Assembly (NCBI GenBank): GCA_910577555.1
Contig: CAJTLF010000007.1
Span: 32,658-96,657, forward strand
DNA length: 64,000 bases
Origin: an uncultured Christensenella sp.
Lineage (GTDB): Bacteria > Bacillota > Clostridia > Christensenellales > Borkfalkiaceae
Direction of reading: 5' to 3'
The notes beneath the pieces are model-generated. The model did not search any database. It was not told where the DNA came from and saw nothing but the letters and a program-made list of their open reading frames with translations. This document shows, piece by piece, positions 1-8,349 of this stretch (positions are counted from its first letter, which is position 1; each line of letters opens with the position of its first letter). A program made the translations under genes and the position numbers.

Positions 1-2607
1 GATACTTACCGTAACCATTCGATAGGCTTCATATTCCAGAGCTATCACCTGATTCCCCACCAGACCATATTGCAGAACGTGGAGCTTGCACTGCTCATTT
101 CGGGCGTGGACAGGGAAGAGCGCAGACGCCGCGCTATCGACGCGTTGGAAAAAGTGGGGCTCGGCGACAAGATAAACGCCAGACCCAACCAGCTTTCCGG
201 CGGACAGGCGCAAAGGGTTGCAATTGCAAGGGCGTTGATAAACGACCCCGAAATAGTGCTTGCGGACGAACCCACGGGCGCGCTGGACAGCAAGACGAGC
301 GTGCAGATAATGGAGCTGTTAAAGGAAATTTCCCGCGACAGGCTGGTCATTATGGTTACGCACAATCCCGAGCTTGCCGAGCAGTATTCCACCCGTATCA
401 TAAGACTTTTAGACGGTGAAGTTATCGACGATACCATGCCTTACGACGGCGACGAAGGTCAGACTTCAAAGCTTGCGGCGGAAACGGATGTCAAGACTGA
501 GATGGACGGATTGTCCGAAAACGACGAGTCCAAAAAGAGCGGGAAGAAAGCCGGCAAGGGCAAGAAGAAAAAGGCGTCTATGTCGATGGGAATGGCGACT
601 TCGCTTTCCCTTAAAAACCTGCTTTCAAAGGGTAAGCGCACGGCAATGGTTTCCGTGGCGGGAAGTATAGGCATTATCGGCGTTTCGATGGTTCTTGCTA
701 TTTCCGCGGGAGTACAGTCTTATATAGGCAGTATGCAGGACGATATGCTTTCGGGCTATCCCTTGACGGTGAGCGAAACGGCTATCGACTTTAACGCGCT
801 TATGGAGTTTGCCGAGTCTTCCGGAACGAAGGTTGATATTGCGCGGCTTAAGGATAAGGTGTACGTGGACAGCCTTCTGGAAACTTTAATGAGCTTTTCG
901 GGCGCGCAGACCACCAACAATATCACCGCCGAATATAAAACGTTCGTGGACGCGATGCCGAAGGAATATTACAATGCGTTGCAGTACGGTTACGACTTCG
1001 ATATGTCCAACTATATTTACACTGATTTTTCGGTTACGGGAACGGCGGAAACCACGCAGAACGTTTCGGTTACCGCGATACGCGCAAAGTATACTTCCGT
1101 ACTCGAGCAACAGCCGAGCTATAAGCAGTACGCGCAGATGATTTCCACGATAAGCTCGTTCAAGGAAATTCCCGATAACTACAATTACGTGCTTTCGCAG
1201 TACGACGTGCTTGCAAGCAGTACGGGTAAGACGGAAAATTTTACCGCGGAAGAATTAAAGGATATTTTCGAAAATAAAGACAGCCTTATAATGGTCGTTT
1301 CGGACAACGGCTTTTCAGACCTTAACTTCGGGCAGTACGGATATATGACCGAAGACGAGTTCCTTAATTTCGCTTACAAGGCGGAGGGCAGTCAGGATTA
1401 CGACCAGTCGGTAATAGATAAGTACGAGCAGGGCGTTTCGTTCGATAAATTCGTGGGCGACGGCGCGCACTCGTTCAAGTGGTATCCCAACGACAGTATT
1501 TTCGTACCCGCTGGCGACGAGGAGTTTACTGTCGATTATAACGGTTACCCCATTACGCGCGGGGCAGATTATAAATACGAACCCAATTCCGCAAAGTTTG
1601 CAACCGACAGGGTTACCGAAAACGACGTGGATATGAAGGTCAAAGTAATTCTGCAAAAGAAGAAAAATGTGCTGTACGGCTGTCTTACTTCGGGGCTGTA
1701 CTACACTGCTAATCTTACGCGGCATACTATTGAAACGGGCGTAAAGAGTAATATCGCTAAATTTATTAATGAGATTGACGGCGAAGATAAAGCTCTTAAC
1801 TGGTTGCCTTACAAATACGATTATTCTTATATAAAAGACGGCGAGTATACGACCGTTACGGACACTACGGGTACGATATATAAGATTAACAGAAGCTCGT
1901 TCACTTTTTCCATGATTGGCGGCGGCTCGTCCGGCAGTCAGGCTGATATACTTAAAGTTGACGATAAGCTCGTTGCGGGCGTGGATTTGCCTTCCGCATT
2001 CAAGATTTATCCCATAGACTTCGAGCATAAGGACCTTGTTACCGATTATCTCGATAAATGGAACGACGGTTGCGAAAAAGGCGCTTTGACCTTTACGGGC
2101 GCGGACGGAAAGGAGTATACTTTTACACTTACGGAATCGGATAAAGTGAAGTATACGGATACGGTGGGGCTTATCATTACTATGGTAAACACCATGATTG
2201 AAATGATAACTATCGCGCTGATTGCGTTCACCGCGCTCTCACTGGTGGTTTCAACCGTAATGGTGGGAATTATAACTTACGTTTCCGTAGTGGAAAGGGT
2301 AAAGGAAATAGGTATTCTGCGTGCGGTCGGCGCAAGGAAAAAGGACATAAAGCGGTTGTTCAACGCCGAAACGTTCCTTATAGGGCTTGCCGCGGGCATA
2401 GTAGGCATAGTAGTCACTTACCTTATATCTTTAATACTCAACCTTGTTTTGGGGATGCTGTTCGGAATATACACCATAGCGTCGTTGCCCTGGTGGCAGG
2501 CGTTGGTGATGGTTGGCATAAGCGTTATTCTCACGCTTATTTCGGGCTTGATTCCCGCCGCCGCGGCAGCCAAGAAAGACCCCGTTGTTGCGCTGAGAAC
2601 GGAGTAA
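1..2607 (+). CDS. MacB-type ABC transporter, ATPase fused to FtsX permease (5' partial)
   Basis: The reading frame is open from base 1, so the start and Walker A lie upstream of the window; 868 residues are visible. The order is Q-loop (FQSYHLIPHQT, residues about 12-22), ABC signature LSGGQAQ (65-71), Walker B IVLADEPTGALDS (about 85-97) and the H-loop THNPE. A Lys-rich linker follows, then a first membrane helix (about 215-237), an extracytoplasmic domain of roughly 480 residues, and three C-terminal helices in an FtsX-type permease domain with the typical VVERVKEIGILRAVGA segment. A single polypeptide with one ABC domain and four TM helices matches MacB-type mechanotransmission or peptide/lipid exporters, which act as dimers. 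The substrate cannot be told. The very large outer domain is longer than the usual MacB periplasmic domain. Confidence 0.93.
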   Translation, partial: DTYRNHSIGFIFQSYHLIPHQTILQNVELALLISGVDREERRRRAIDALEKVGLGDKINARPNQLSGGQAQRVAIARALINDPEIVLADEPTGALDSKTSVQIMELLKEISRDRLVIMVTHNPELAEQYSTRIIRLLDGEVIDDTMPYDGDEGQTSKLAAETDVKTEMDGLSENDESKKSGKKAGKGKKKKASMSMGMATSLSLKNLLSKGKRTAMVSVAGSIGIIGVSMVLAISAGVQSYIGSMQDDMLSGYPLTVSETAIDFNALMEFAESSGTKVDIARLKDKVYVDSLLETLMSFSGAQTTNNITAEYKTFVDAMPKEYYNALQYGYDFDMSNYIYTDFSVTGTAETTQNVSVTAIRAKYTSVLEQQPSYKQYAQMISTISSFKEIPDNYNYVLSQYDVLASSTGKTENFTAEELKDIFENKDSLIMVVSDNGFSDLNFGQYGYMTEDEFLNFAYKAEGSQDYDQSVIDKYEQGVSFDKFVGDGAHSFKWYPNDSIFVPAGDEEFTVDYNGYPITRGADYKYEPNSAKFATDRVTENDVDMKVKVILQKKKNVLYGCLTSGLYYTANLTRHTIETGVKSNIAKFINEIDGEDKALNWLPYKYDYSYIKDGEYTTVTDTTGTIYKINRSSFTFSMIGGGSSGSQADILKVDDKLVAGVDLPSAFKIYPIDFEHKDLVTDYLDKWNDGCEKGALTFTGADGKEYTFTLTESDKVKYTDTVGLIITMVNTMIEMITIALIAFTALSLVVSTVMVGIITYVSVVERVKEIGILRAVGARKKDIKRLFNAETFLIGLAAGIVGIVVTYLISLILNLVLGMLFGIYTIASLPWWQALVMVGISVILTLISGLIPAAAAAKKDPVVALRTE

Positions 2608-2713
2608 ATAGTTTTATCCGCCGAATAGTTCAGTTTGGTTGTTTTATAACGGTTGCCTGATTAAATTTATTTTAAAAAATTTGATTTTTAAGTAAAATTG
2701 TAGCGATAAAATA

Positions 2714-2742
2714 TTGACAGTATTTACCGCTTATGATAAAAT
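2714..2742 (+). promoter_or_regulatory. Sigma-A promoter of the FMN-binding lipoprotein gene
   Basis: TTGACA (2714-2719), a 17-base spacer, then TAAAAT (2737-2742) preceded by TG (extended -10). The ribosome site AGAGG lies at about 2762-2766, before ATG 2773. Confidence 0.75.
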
Positions 2743-2772
2743 AATTAGGTAATAAATCTTCAGAGGTAAATT

Positions 2773-3273
2773 ATGAAAAAGATATTTAAAGCACTTGCTA
2801 TTTCGGTTGCATCTCTCGCTATGGTTGCGGGTATTGCTACGGCTACGGCATGCTCGGGCGGTTATAACGGCGTTTATGAAGGCGAATACCACTATCCCAA
2901 TGCATGGAATCCGAGCGCAACTCATTACGGAATGTGCGTAAGAGTAACCGTTGAAAATAATATTATTACAAGAGTTGTAGATACAACGAAAGGTAAGTAT
3001 GTTTCGGTAAGTGAAAGTTGGGCAGATAAAGAAACTTGGACAAAGAACGAAAATTTACTTCTTATGAAATATGAAGGCTATTCCGTTGCGGATATACTTG
3101 CTATAAAAGTATATGTAGATGAAAAGGGTCAGCCTTATAGCAGGGACGACAATACTGCTATGAGCGAGCTTTTGATTACCGATGCAACGCAGGGTAGTGC
3201 TAGACTTTTGCTCGCAGTGCAGAATGCTCTTGGTAAAACTATTGAGCCCAGCAGAATTGAAAAAGCTGAATAA
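2773..3273 (+). CDS. Small lipoprotein with FMN-binding-like domain
   Basis: The protein has 166 residues. An N-terminal signal (KK, hydrophobic stretch, then TATAC with the probable lipidated Cys at about residue 27) predicts an outer-surface lipoprotein. After it comes a fold reminiscent of the FMN_bind family: GVYEGEY...YGMCVRVTVENNIITRV at the start and ITDATQGSARLLLAVQNAL at the end. The latter matches the ApbE target motif (S/T-G-A-T-x-x-S/T followed by a helix), except that Asp replaces Gly. The RnfD protein of this same window also carries TDAT. The gene lies just upstream of apbE. By analogy with PplA-type flavinylated lipoproteins it could carry covalent FMN on the Thr of DAT and accept electrons at the cell surface. 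That role is inferred; the family assignment is by eye only. Confidence 0.65.
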   Translation: MKKIFKALAISVASLAMVAGIATATACSGGYNGVYEGEYHYPNAWNPSATHYGMCVRVTVENNIITRVVDTTKGKYVSVSESWADKETWTKNENLLLMKYEGYSVADILAIKVYVDEKGQPYSRDDNTAMSELLITDATQGSARLLLAVQNALGKTIEPSRIEKAE

Positions 3274-3291
3274 TGTTTGATTAATTCAATT

Positions 3292-3320
3292 AAACCCCGC
3301 TTTTCAGGCGGGGTTTTTTT
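3292..3320 (+). terminator. Intrinsic terminator after the lipoprotein gene
   Basis: Stem AAACCCCGC / GCGGGGTTT with a 7-base loop, followed by seven T. It separates the lipoprotein gene from apbE, which has its own promoter immediately downstream. Confidence 0.9.
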
Positions 3321-3321
3321 G

Positions 3322-3350
3322 TTGCTATTTATCTTTGGTTAAGCTATAAT
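3322..3350 (+). promoter_or_regulatory. Promoter of apbE, predicting a leaderless transcript
   Basis: TTGCTA (3322-3327), 17 bases, TATAAT (3345-3350). The -10 box ends six bases before the ATG at 3357, so transcription would start at or next to the start codon, and no Shine-Dalgarno sequence is present. Confidence 0.65.
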
Positions 3351-3356
3351 ATTCGT

Positions 3357-4538
3357 ATGAAAACGAAAGTTAAATTAGTTGCGGTCTCTATAGCGTTATG
3401 CGTAATTGCGACGGGTGTAACGGGTTGTAATAATCCTACGTACGGCGTGCATACGAATATGCCGCAGGACTATTATGAAATAATAGACGATAGCTATATC
3501 ATAGGTAGTACCATAGAAGGCTGCACGGCGGAAAAGTGCGAAACCGAGCTTTTGGATAACGCCGGTTATTCTACCGAAGGCAGAATTTTTTACTCTATGT
3601 CGGTTGAAGCTCAACTGTGTGTTTCGGATAATTTTAAAGAAGACACCGCTAAGGAAAAGTTTACTCAATTTTCTAAGGCGGTGTACGCCAAGCTTAATGA
3701 AATAGATAAAGCTCTTTCGTCAACCGTGGCAAGCTCGGACGTGAGTAAATTTAACGCCGCGGCGGCGGGAGCCGAATTGAAAATAAGTAAAATCACTTAC
3801 GACGTTTTATCCGTTGCAAAGTCCGTTTACGAACTCACAGACGGTTATTACAATCCTGCTCTCTATTACAACGTACAGGCGTATGGTTTCGGCGGAGCGG
3901 AAACTTATCCGCATACTGCCGCAGAGTTGCCCAAGGACGAAATTATTCAAAAGTATACCTTGCTTGCGTCGCACTTCGGCGAAGTTGCGTTGAGTGAAAC
4001 TGCCGACGAAAACGGGGTGAATTATTTCGTAACCAAACCCGATTTTACGGTTGAAGTGGACGGAAAAACGCTTGCAATGAAACTCGATTTGGGCGGAATA
4101 GGCAAGGGGTATGCCGTTGACGTAATAGACGCTATGTTTGACGAATACGGGTATGAATACGGTTATTTCAATTTCGGTGCGAGCAGTATGGCAGTTAAAA
4201 GTCACTTTGAACAGGGTGCGTACAATATGGGGTTTGTAGACCCCCGTTCACCGCAACGCGACCCTTACTTTATGACGAAAATCCGCAATGAAAAACTTTC
4301 CACCAGCGGCGATAACGAACAGCGTTACTTTATAGACGGGGTGCGTTATTGCCATATAATTGACCCCACTACGGGCAAACCAATACGCACGGGCATTATG
4401 TCGGCAACAGTTATAGGCGGCAGCGCGGCGGAAGACGACGCGCTTACCACAGCGATAATGGCTATGGGTAAGGAACGCGCAAGTAATTTTATCAAAGAAA
4501 AACTGACAGACAGAAAAGTAGTTTTTACCTGTGAATAA
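3357..4538 (+). CDS. apbE: FAD:protein FMN transferase ApbE (lipoprotein)
   Basis: The protein has 393 residues. It attaches FMN from FAD through a phosphodiester to Thr (or Ser) of target flavoproteins such as RnfG and RnfD, outside the membrane. The N-terminal signal ends in a lipobox (VTGC, Cys about residue 24), so it is membrane-tethered. ApbE hallmarks are LDLGGIGKGYAVD, a following GYFNFGASSM segment (the usual NxGGN is altered), STSGDNEQRYF, the CHIIDPTTGKP motif, and SATVIGG...AEDDALTTAIM at the metal/FAD site. The start at 3357 is needed to give the positively charged signal-peptide N-terminus. It has neighbours that are its likely substrates: the FMN-binding lipoprotein upstream and the Rnf operon facing it. 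The NusG-II gene follows after two bases, so the two are cotranscribed. Confidence 0.93.
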   Translation: MKTKVKLVAVSIALCVIATGVTGCNNPTYGVHTNMPQDYYEIIDDSYIIGSTIEGCTAEKCETELLDNAGYSTEGRIFYSMSVEAQLCVSDNFKEDTAKEKFTQFSKAVYAKLNEIDKALSSTVASSDVSKFNAAAAGAELKISKITYDVLSVAKSVYELTDGYYNPALYYNVQAYGFGGAETYPHTAAELPKDEIIQKYTLLASHFGEVALSETADENGVNYFVTKPDFTVEVDGKTLAMKLDLGGIGKGYAVDVIDAMFDEYGYEYGYFNFGASSMAVKSHFEQGAYNMGFVDPRSPQRDPYFMTKIRNEKLSTSGDNEQRYFIDGVRYCHIIDPTTGKPIRTGIMSATVIGGSAAEDDALTTAIMAMGKERASNFIKEKLTDRKVVFTCE

Positions 4539-4540
4539 AT

Positions 4541-5002
4541 ATGTCGCTTAAAAAGATAGAGCAAGTCAAAAAAGACAGAGGTTTTAAAATCTTTGATTTA
4601 ATAGTTTACGGTGCGGTGATAGTCGCGGTTATCGTGTCGTTTGTCGTAATTTTTACTACCAAAAACAGTGACCCTTTGACGGGTATAAGAGTTTATTCGG
4701 GAGCGCAGGTGGTATTCGAATATGCTTTCGGTGAAAAGCCTACGCATTCGGATAGCGTTACCGTAGAAGAAAACGATGCGGGGATAACAGTAAAAGTAAA
4801 CGACGGCGACGGCGGGTTTAACGTAATTTATATAGATAAAACAGCCCGCACGGCAAAGATTGTCGATGCAAACTGTAAAGGTAAAGATTGCGCTTATTTT
4901 GCGCCGATAGACGACAACAACAAAATAATTTACTGTTCGCCGCATGGATTGCGCGTTGAGCCTTTGTTCAGAGATTTGGACAGTCCCAACATTATTATTT
5001 AA
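4541..5002 (+). CDS. NusG domain II-like membrane protein of the Rnf neighbourhood
   Basis: The protein has 153 residues: a short basic cytoplasmic N-terminus, one membrane helix (about residues 20-41), then an extracytoplasmic beta-rich domain. Two short cysteine segments, NCKGKDCAYF and IIYCSPHGLRV, are the signature of the NusG_II family (not the transcription factor NusG). Members commonly sit beside apbE, Gx-transporter and rnf genes in Clostridia. Their function is not established; a part in redox or flavin handling is only a guess from context. It begins two bases after apbE and ends before a strong bidirectional terminator. Confidence 0.8.
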   Translation: MSLKKIEQVKKDRGFKIFDLIVYGAVIVAVIVSFVVIFTTKNSDPLTGIRVYSGAQVVFEYAFGEKPTHSDSVTVEENDAGITVKVNDGDGGFNVIYIDKTARTAKIVDANCKGKDCAYFAPIDDNNKIIYCSPHGLRVEPLFRDLDSPNIII

Positions 5003-5011
5003 TAAGAATAA

Positions 5012-5045
5012 AAACAGCCCCGACCGTTTGGTCGGGGCTGTTTAC
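5012..5045. terminator. Bidirectional terminator between the apbE unit and the rnf operon
   Basis: A perfect 14-bp stem (AAACAGCCCCGACC and its complement) with loop GTTT, A-rich on the left and T-rich on the right. It can serve both converging transcripts. Confidence 0.92.
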
Positions 5046-5062
5046 TTTTATATTACGGATAT

Positions 5063-5923
5063 TTACGCCGTTTTTTCGGTTGCGGGAGTTTCTTCCGCGG
5101 TAACCTTACGGCTGATAATGATATGTCTGGGGCATTTTGCCACGCATGTCAAGCAGCCGGTACATTTTGAGTAGTCGATGACGGGCAAGTTGTCATGCAT
5201 AGTGATAGCTCCGTGCGGACATTGTTTTGCGCAGATGCCGCAGGCGATACAGCCGACCTTGCACACGCTCGTAACTTCTTTGCCCTTGCACTTGGAAGAG
5301 CAGGCAACGAATACGGGAGCGGAAGAAGGTATACGCTCTATAATTCCCTTAGGGCAAGCGGTTATGCACGCTCCGCAGGAAATACATCTGTCGGGGTCTA
5401 TCTGAGCAAGTCTGCCCGTAACTTCAATTGCGTTTTCGGGACATACCGCTTTACAGTCGCCGCAACCCAAGCAGGCGTAAGAGCAAGCCTTGTTGCCGCC
5501 TAAAAGCGACGCGCACGACGCGCAGGTGGGGTTGCCCTTATATTCGAACTTGTCGGCGCAGTTTTCAACGCCGCCGTGGCATTTAACCACCGCAACGGTG
5601 GGCTCTTCTTCGGTAAGCTCTATGCCTAAAAGCTTCGCTATTTCCGCTTTCTTTTCGGGTGAAGTTACGTGACAGTCGGCGAGCTTACCGCTGCCGTCGG
5701 CAAGCTTGGACGCAAATCCGCTACAACCCGAACAGCCGCAACCGCCGCAGTTCGCGCCTGCAAGATTATCTAAAATTTTAGTAATCTTTTCGTCTACGTT
5801 TACTTTGAATACTTTGCCTACGATGAGTATCAGTGCGCCTATTAAAAGCGCGGTGCCGGAGAATATTCCCGCGACGATGCCCACGGTTATCCACGTTTGA
5901 TTGGTTATTTCAAGTAAATTCAT
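5063..5923 (-). CDS. rnfB: Rnf complex iron-sulfur subunit RnfB
   Basis: The protein has 286 residues and is the ferredoxin-facing electron entry subunit of the Rnf ferredoxin:NAD oxidoreductase. It has one N-terminal membrane helix (about 12-37), then the Fe-S motif NCGGCGCSGCSGF with a downstream Cys. Ferredoxin-type clusters follow with the patterns CLGCGDCKAVCP, CISCGACITACP, CIACGICAKQCP and CTGCLTCVAKCP. It is the last gene of the operon; 13 bases separate it from rnfA. The C-terminal tail is Thr/Glu-rich. All cysteine ligands expected for the clusters appear intact. Confidence 0.97.
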   Translation of the reverse strand: MNLLEITNQTWITVGIVAGIFSGTALLIGALILIVGKVFKVNVDEKITKILDNLAGANCGGCGCSGCSGFASKLADGSGKLADCHVTSPEKKAEIAKLLGIELTEEEPTVAVVKCHGGVENCADKFEYKGNPTCASCASLLGGNKACSYACLGCGDCKAVCPENAIEVTGRLAQIDPDRCISCGACITACPKGIIERIPSSAPVFVACSSKCKGKEVTSVCKVGCIACGICAKQCPHGAITMHDNLPVIDYSKCTGCLTCVAKCPRHIIISRKVTAEETPATEKTA

Positions 5924-5936
5924 AGTTCAAATCTCC

Positions 5937-6539
5937 TTATACGATATAACCGAATACGGCGAACGCCATACAGATAAAGCAAGCGGTTACCATAGAAATG
6001 GGGAATCCCGACAACGCTTTGGGCATTTTATAGCAGTTCAGTTTTTCGCGCATACCGCTCATAATAATCATAACGAGCGTAAAGCCTAATCCCGCGAACA
6101 GTGCGTATAACACCGCCCAGCCCATATTCATTGCAACGCCTTCGCCGAGAATTGCGGACATATCGCCGATAACCAGTTCGGTCACGCCGAGTACCGCGCA
6201 GTTGGTGGTGATAAGGGGCAGATAAACGCCCATTGCGTTGTAAAGAGTGGGGGAGATTTTACGGATAATAACTTCGAGCATCTGCACGAGCGAAGCTATA
6301 ATGAAGATGAAGAAGATAATTTCAAGGAACTCGAAGTTCAGCGGAACCATTACGTAGGTGTAAATGGGATAAGTCACGAGAGTTGCAAGCACCATAACCA
6401 CGGTAACCGCAACGCCCATACCCGCCGCGCTTGAAGTCTTTTTGGATACGCCTAAGAAAGGGCAGATACCGTACGTTTTGGCGGTGATGAAGTTGTTCGT
6501 CAGAACCGCAGAAAGCACTATTGCAATAAAAGTAGCCAT
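5937..6539 (-). CDS. rnfA: Rnf complex membrane subunit RnfA
   Basis: The protein has 200 residues and about six membrane helices. It pairs with RnfE to form the inverted-topology membrane core that holds an Fe-S cluster in the middle of the membrane. The N-terminal segment has NNFITAKTYGICPFLGVS and a later segment ITTNCAVLGV; both contain the conserved Cys that bind the intramembrane cluster. It follows rnfE after three bases. Confidence 0.97.
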   Translation of the reverse strand: MATFIAIVLSAVLTNNFITAKTYGICPFLGVSKKTSSAAGMGVAVTVVMVLATLVTYPIYTYVMVPLNFEFLEIIFFIFIIASLVQMLEVIIRKISPTLYNAMGVYLPLITTNCAVLGVTELVIGDMSAILGEGVAMNMGWAVLYALFAGLGFTLVMIIMSGMREKLNCYKMPKALSGFPISMVTACFICMAFAVFGYIV

Positions 6540-6542
6540 ACT

Positions 6543-7190
6543 TTACGCACCTTCCTTTAAAAGATTTTCACGGGCGAGCTTGTTTGCTTTTACCCGTCTT
6601 GCGCGTTCTACCGCATCGATTACGTATACGAACACCGCAATGCAAAGTCCGTAGATAAGGAATGCGCCCGCGGGAGTTGCAAGCATACCGATTTTAAATT
6701 CCATAATCTGTAAGCCGAATACCGAACCTTTGCCGAAGAATTCGCAGATAACGCCCATAAGCGTGAGCGCGAGAGTGAAGCCTAAACCGTTCGCAATGCC
6801 GTCTACCGCGGATTCGGCTACGGTGTGTTTGTTTGCAAACGCTTCCGCTCTGCCGAGTATTATGCAGTTTACAACGATAAGAGCAAGGAAACCACCCAGA
6901 CTTTCGTACAGCTCGGGTACGAACTTATCAAGGAACATTCTCGCAAACGTAACCAAGGTGGCTATAACTACTATATAGCAGGGTATGCGCACCGCGTTTG
7001 GAATTACCTTTCTTAAAGCCGAAATAATTATATTGCTGAGAGTGAGAATTACGAGAACGGTAAGACCCATACCCATCGACGAGAACGCCGATGAGATAAG
7101 TCCGAGAGTGGGGCAGGTACCGAGTACGAGCATAAAAGTAGGGTTCTGGAAAATAAGTCCGTCTAAAGTTATTCTTTTATACTTATTCAT
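6543..7190 (-). CDS. rnfE: Rnf complex membrane subunit RnfE
   Basis: The protein has 215 residues, is polytopic and is the partner of RnfA. FMLVLGTCPTLGLIS and IVVNCIILGRAEAFA carry the paired cysteines expected for the membrane Fe-S cluster. The C-terminal tail is basic and cytoplasmic. Its start overlaps the end of rnfG by eight bases, showing translational coupling. Confidence 0.97.
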   Translation of the reverse strand: MNKYKRITLDGLIFQNPTFMLVLGTCPTLGLISSAFSSMGMGLTVLVILTLSNIIISALRKVIPNAVRIPCYIVVIATLVTFARMFLDKFVPELYESLGGFLALIVVNCIILGRAEAFANKHTVAESAVDGIANGLGFTLALTLMGVICEFFGKGSVFGLQIMEFKIGMLATPAGAFLIYGLCIAVFVYVIDAVERARRVKANKLARENLLKEGA

Positions 7191-8349
7191 TTTCGTTACC
7201 TCCTTCTAAAGTTAAAGCTTTGAGATAATCTACCGCGCCGTTTACCGCGTTGCATATAGCGGTTGACGACATGGTTGCACCGGTAGTTAAGAAATCGCCG
7301 GTAGGGGTGAATACAAGTCCTTCGCTAATATCTAATCCGGAGAATTTATCAAGCCAGTCGATTTTGCCTATGAAAGATTGCTTTTCGTTTTCCGTTATGG
7401 TTACTTTATAAATCTTTGCAACCGCGCCGTTTTCTACGGTGGCTATCGTAAGACAGGTTACAGTTCCTTTTTCATATCCGCCTTTACCCGTGGAAGTTAC
7501 GAGAAGGTGTTCGATTTGCTTGTCGCCGTCCGTATACCTTACTTTATACATAGTGCTTACGGTAACCGTACTATTGATGATAGGCGTTGAAATGAAACTC
7601 GTTACCGTTTCGTCTTCGGCAGTGATAAGTTTTTCGTTGCCGTCGGCGTCTGTACCGTAAACGGAAATCTGCGTTTCGCCGTAAACCTTCTGAATGCTTT
7701 CAAGCAGTTTTTCGCCTTCGGTCTTAATATTGCCGAATTTTGCGTTTACAAAGTCGAGCGCGCCGTTTACCGCGTTGCATATCGCCGTTGCCGACATAGT
7801 CGCACCCGTTTTTATAAAGCCTTCGGCGGGGGTGAAGTATGCACCGTCTTCATAGTTGGTGGTGAAAGCCGTAAGGAATTTATCGTTGATGTAGTTTATA
7901 TAACTCTGACCTACGTTGGAATCTATTATTACTTTGCCGACGCCGCTTATCGCGCCGCCTTTAACTTCGATTACCACCCAGCAAGTAACAGTGCCGCCGC
8001 TGAATCCGCCTTTACCCGTCGATTTTACAAGGTAGTTGCCGTCGCCCATTTTATAGGCTTCGTTTATGGTTGCGTTACTGTTATAATCTTCAACTGCAAC
8101 TGCGGTTGCAGGTACGGATTTGCCGTAAATTTTCATTATCGCGCGTTCGAATCTCTCTTCAGGGCTTACCGCAAGCAATCCGTTCATAATGGTAAGGAAT
8201 ACGCCGCATATGAGCAATACCGTTAAAAGTGCGGTGACGCATTTAAACGCTGCGCTTTTGATAAAGGGTTGTTTCGTTGCGGTTTCAGCTGCTTTAACTA
8301 ATTCTTCGGTAGAGTCGTGCGCTTCGTTTCCAAGCCTGTTGTTTTTCAT
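7183..8349 (-). CDS. rnfG: Rnf complex flavoprotein RnfG with two tandem FMN-binding domains
   Basis: The protein has 388 residues; RnfG proteins are usually about 180-210. It has a short cytoplasmic N-terminus, one membrane helix (about 36-58), then two homologous extracytoplasmic domains. Domain 1 (about 60-205) ends in TGATMSATAICNAVNGAL (from residue 181) and domain 2 (about 210-380) in TGATMSSTAICNAVNGAV (from residue 356). Each carries the Thr that ApbE esterifies with FMN. The two domains also share the segment STGKGG.(S/E).GTVTC. So this subunit could hold two covalent FMN groups. It sits between rnfD and rnfE, one base from rnfD. The duplication is in frame and both motifs look functional. 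Confidence 0.95.
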   Translation of the reverse strand: MKNNRLGNEAHDSTEELVKAAETATKQPFIKSAAFKCVTALLTVLLICGVFLTIMNGLLAVSPEERFERAIMKIYGKSVPATAVAVEDYNSNATINEAYKMGDGNYLVKSTGKGGFSGGTVTCWVVIEVKGGAISGVGKVIIDSNVGQSYINYINDKFLTAFTTNYEDGAYFTPAEGFIKTGATMSATAICNAVNGALDFVNAKFGNIKTEGEKLLESIQKVYGETQISVYGTDADGNEKLITAEDETVTSFISTPIINSTVTVSTMYKVRYTDGDKQIEHLLVTSTGKGGYEKGTVTCLTIATVENGAVAKIYKVTITENEKQSFIGKIDWLDKFSGLDISEGLVFTPTGDFLTTGATMSSTAICNAVNGAVDYLKALTLEGGNENE

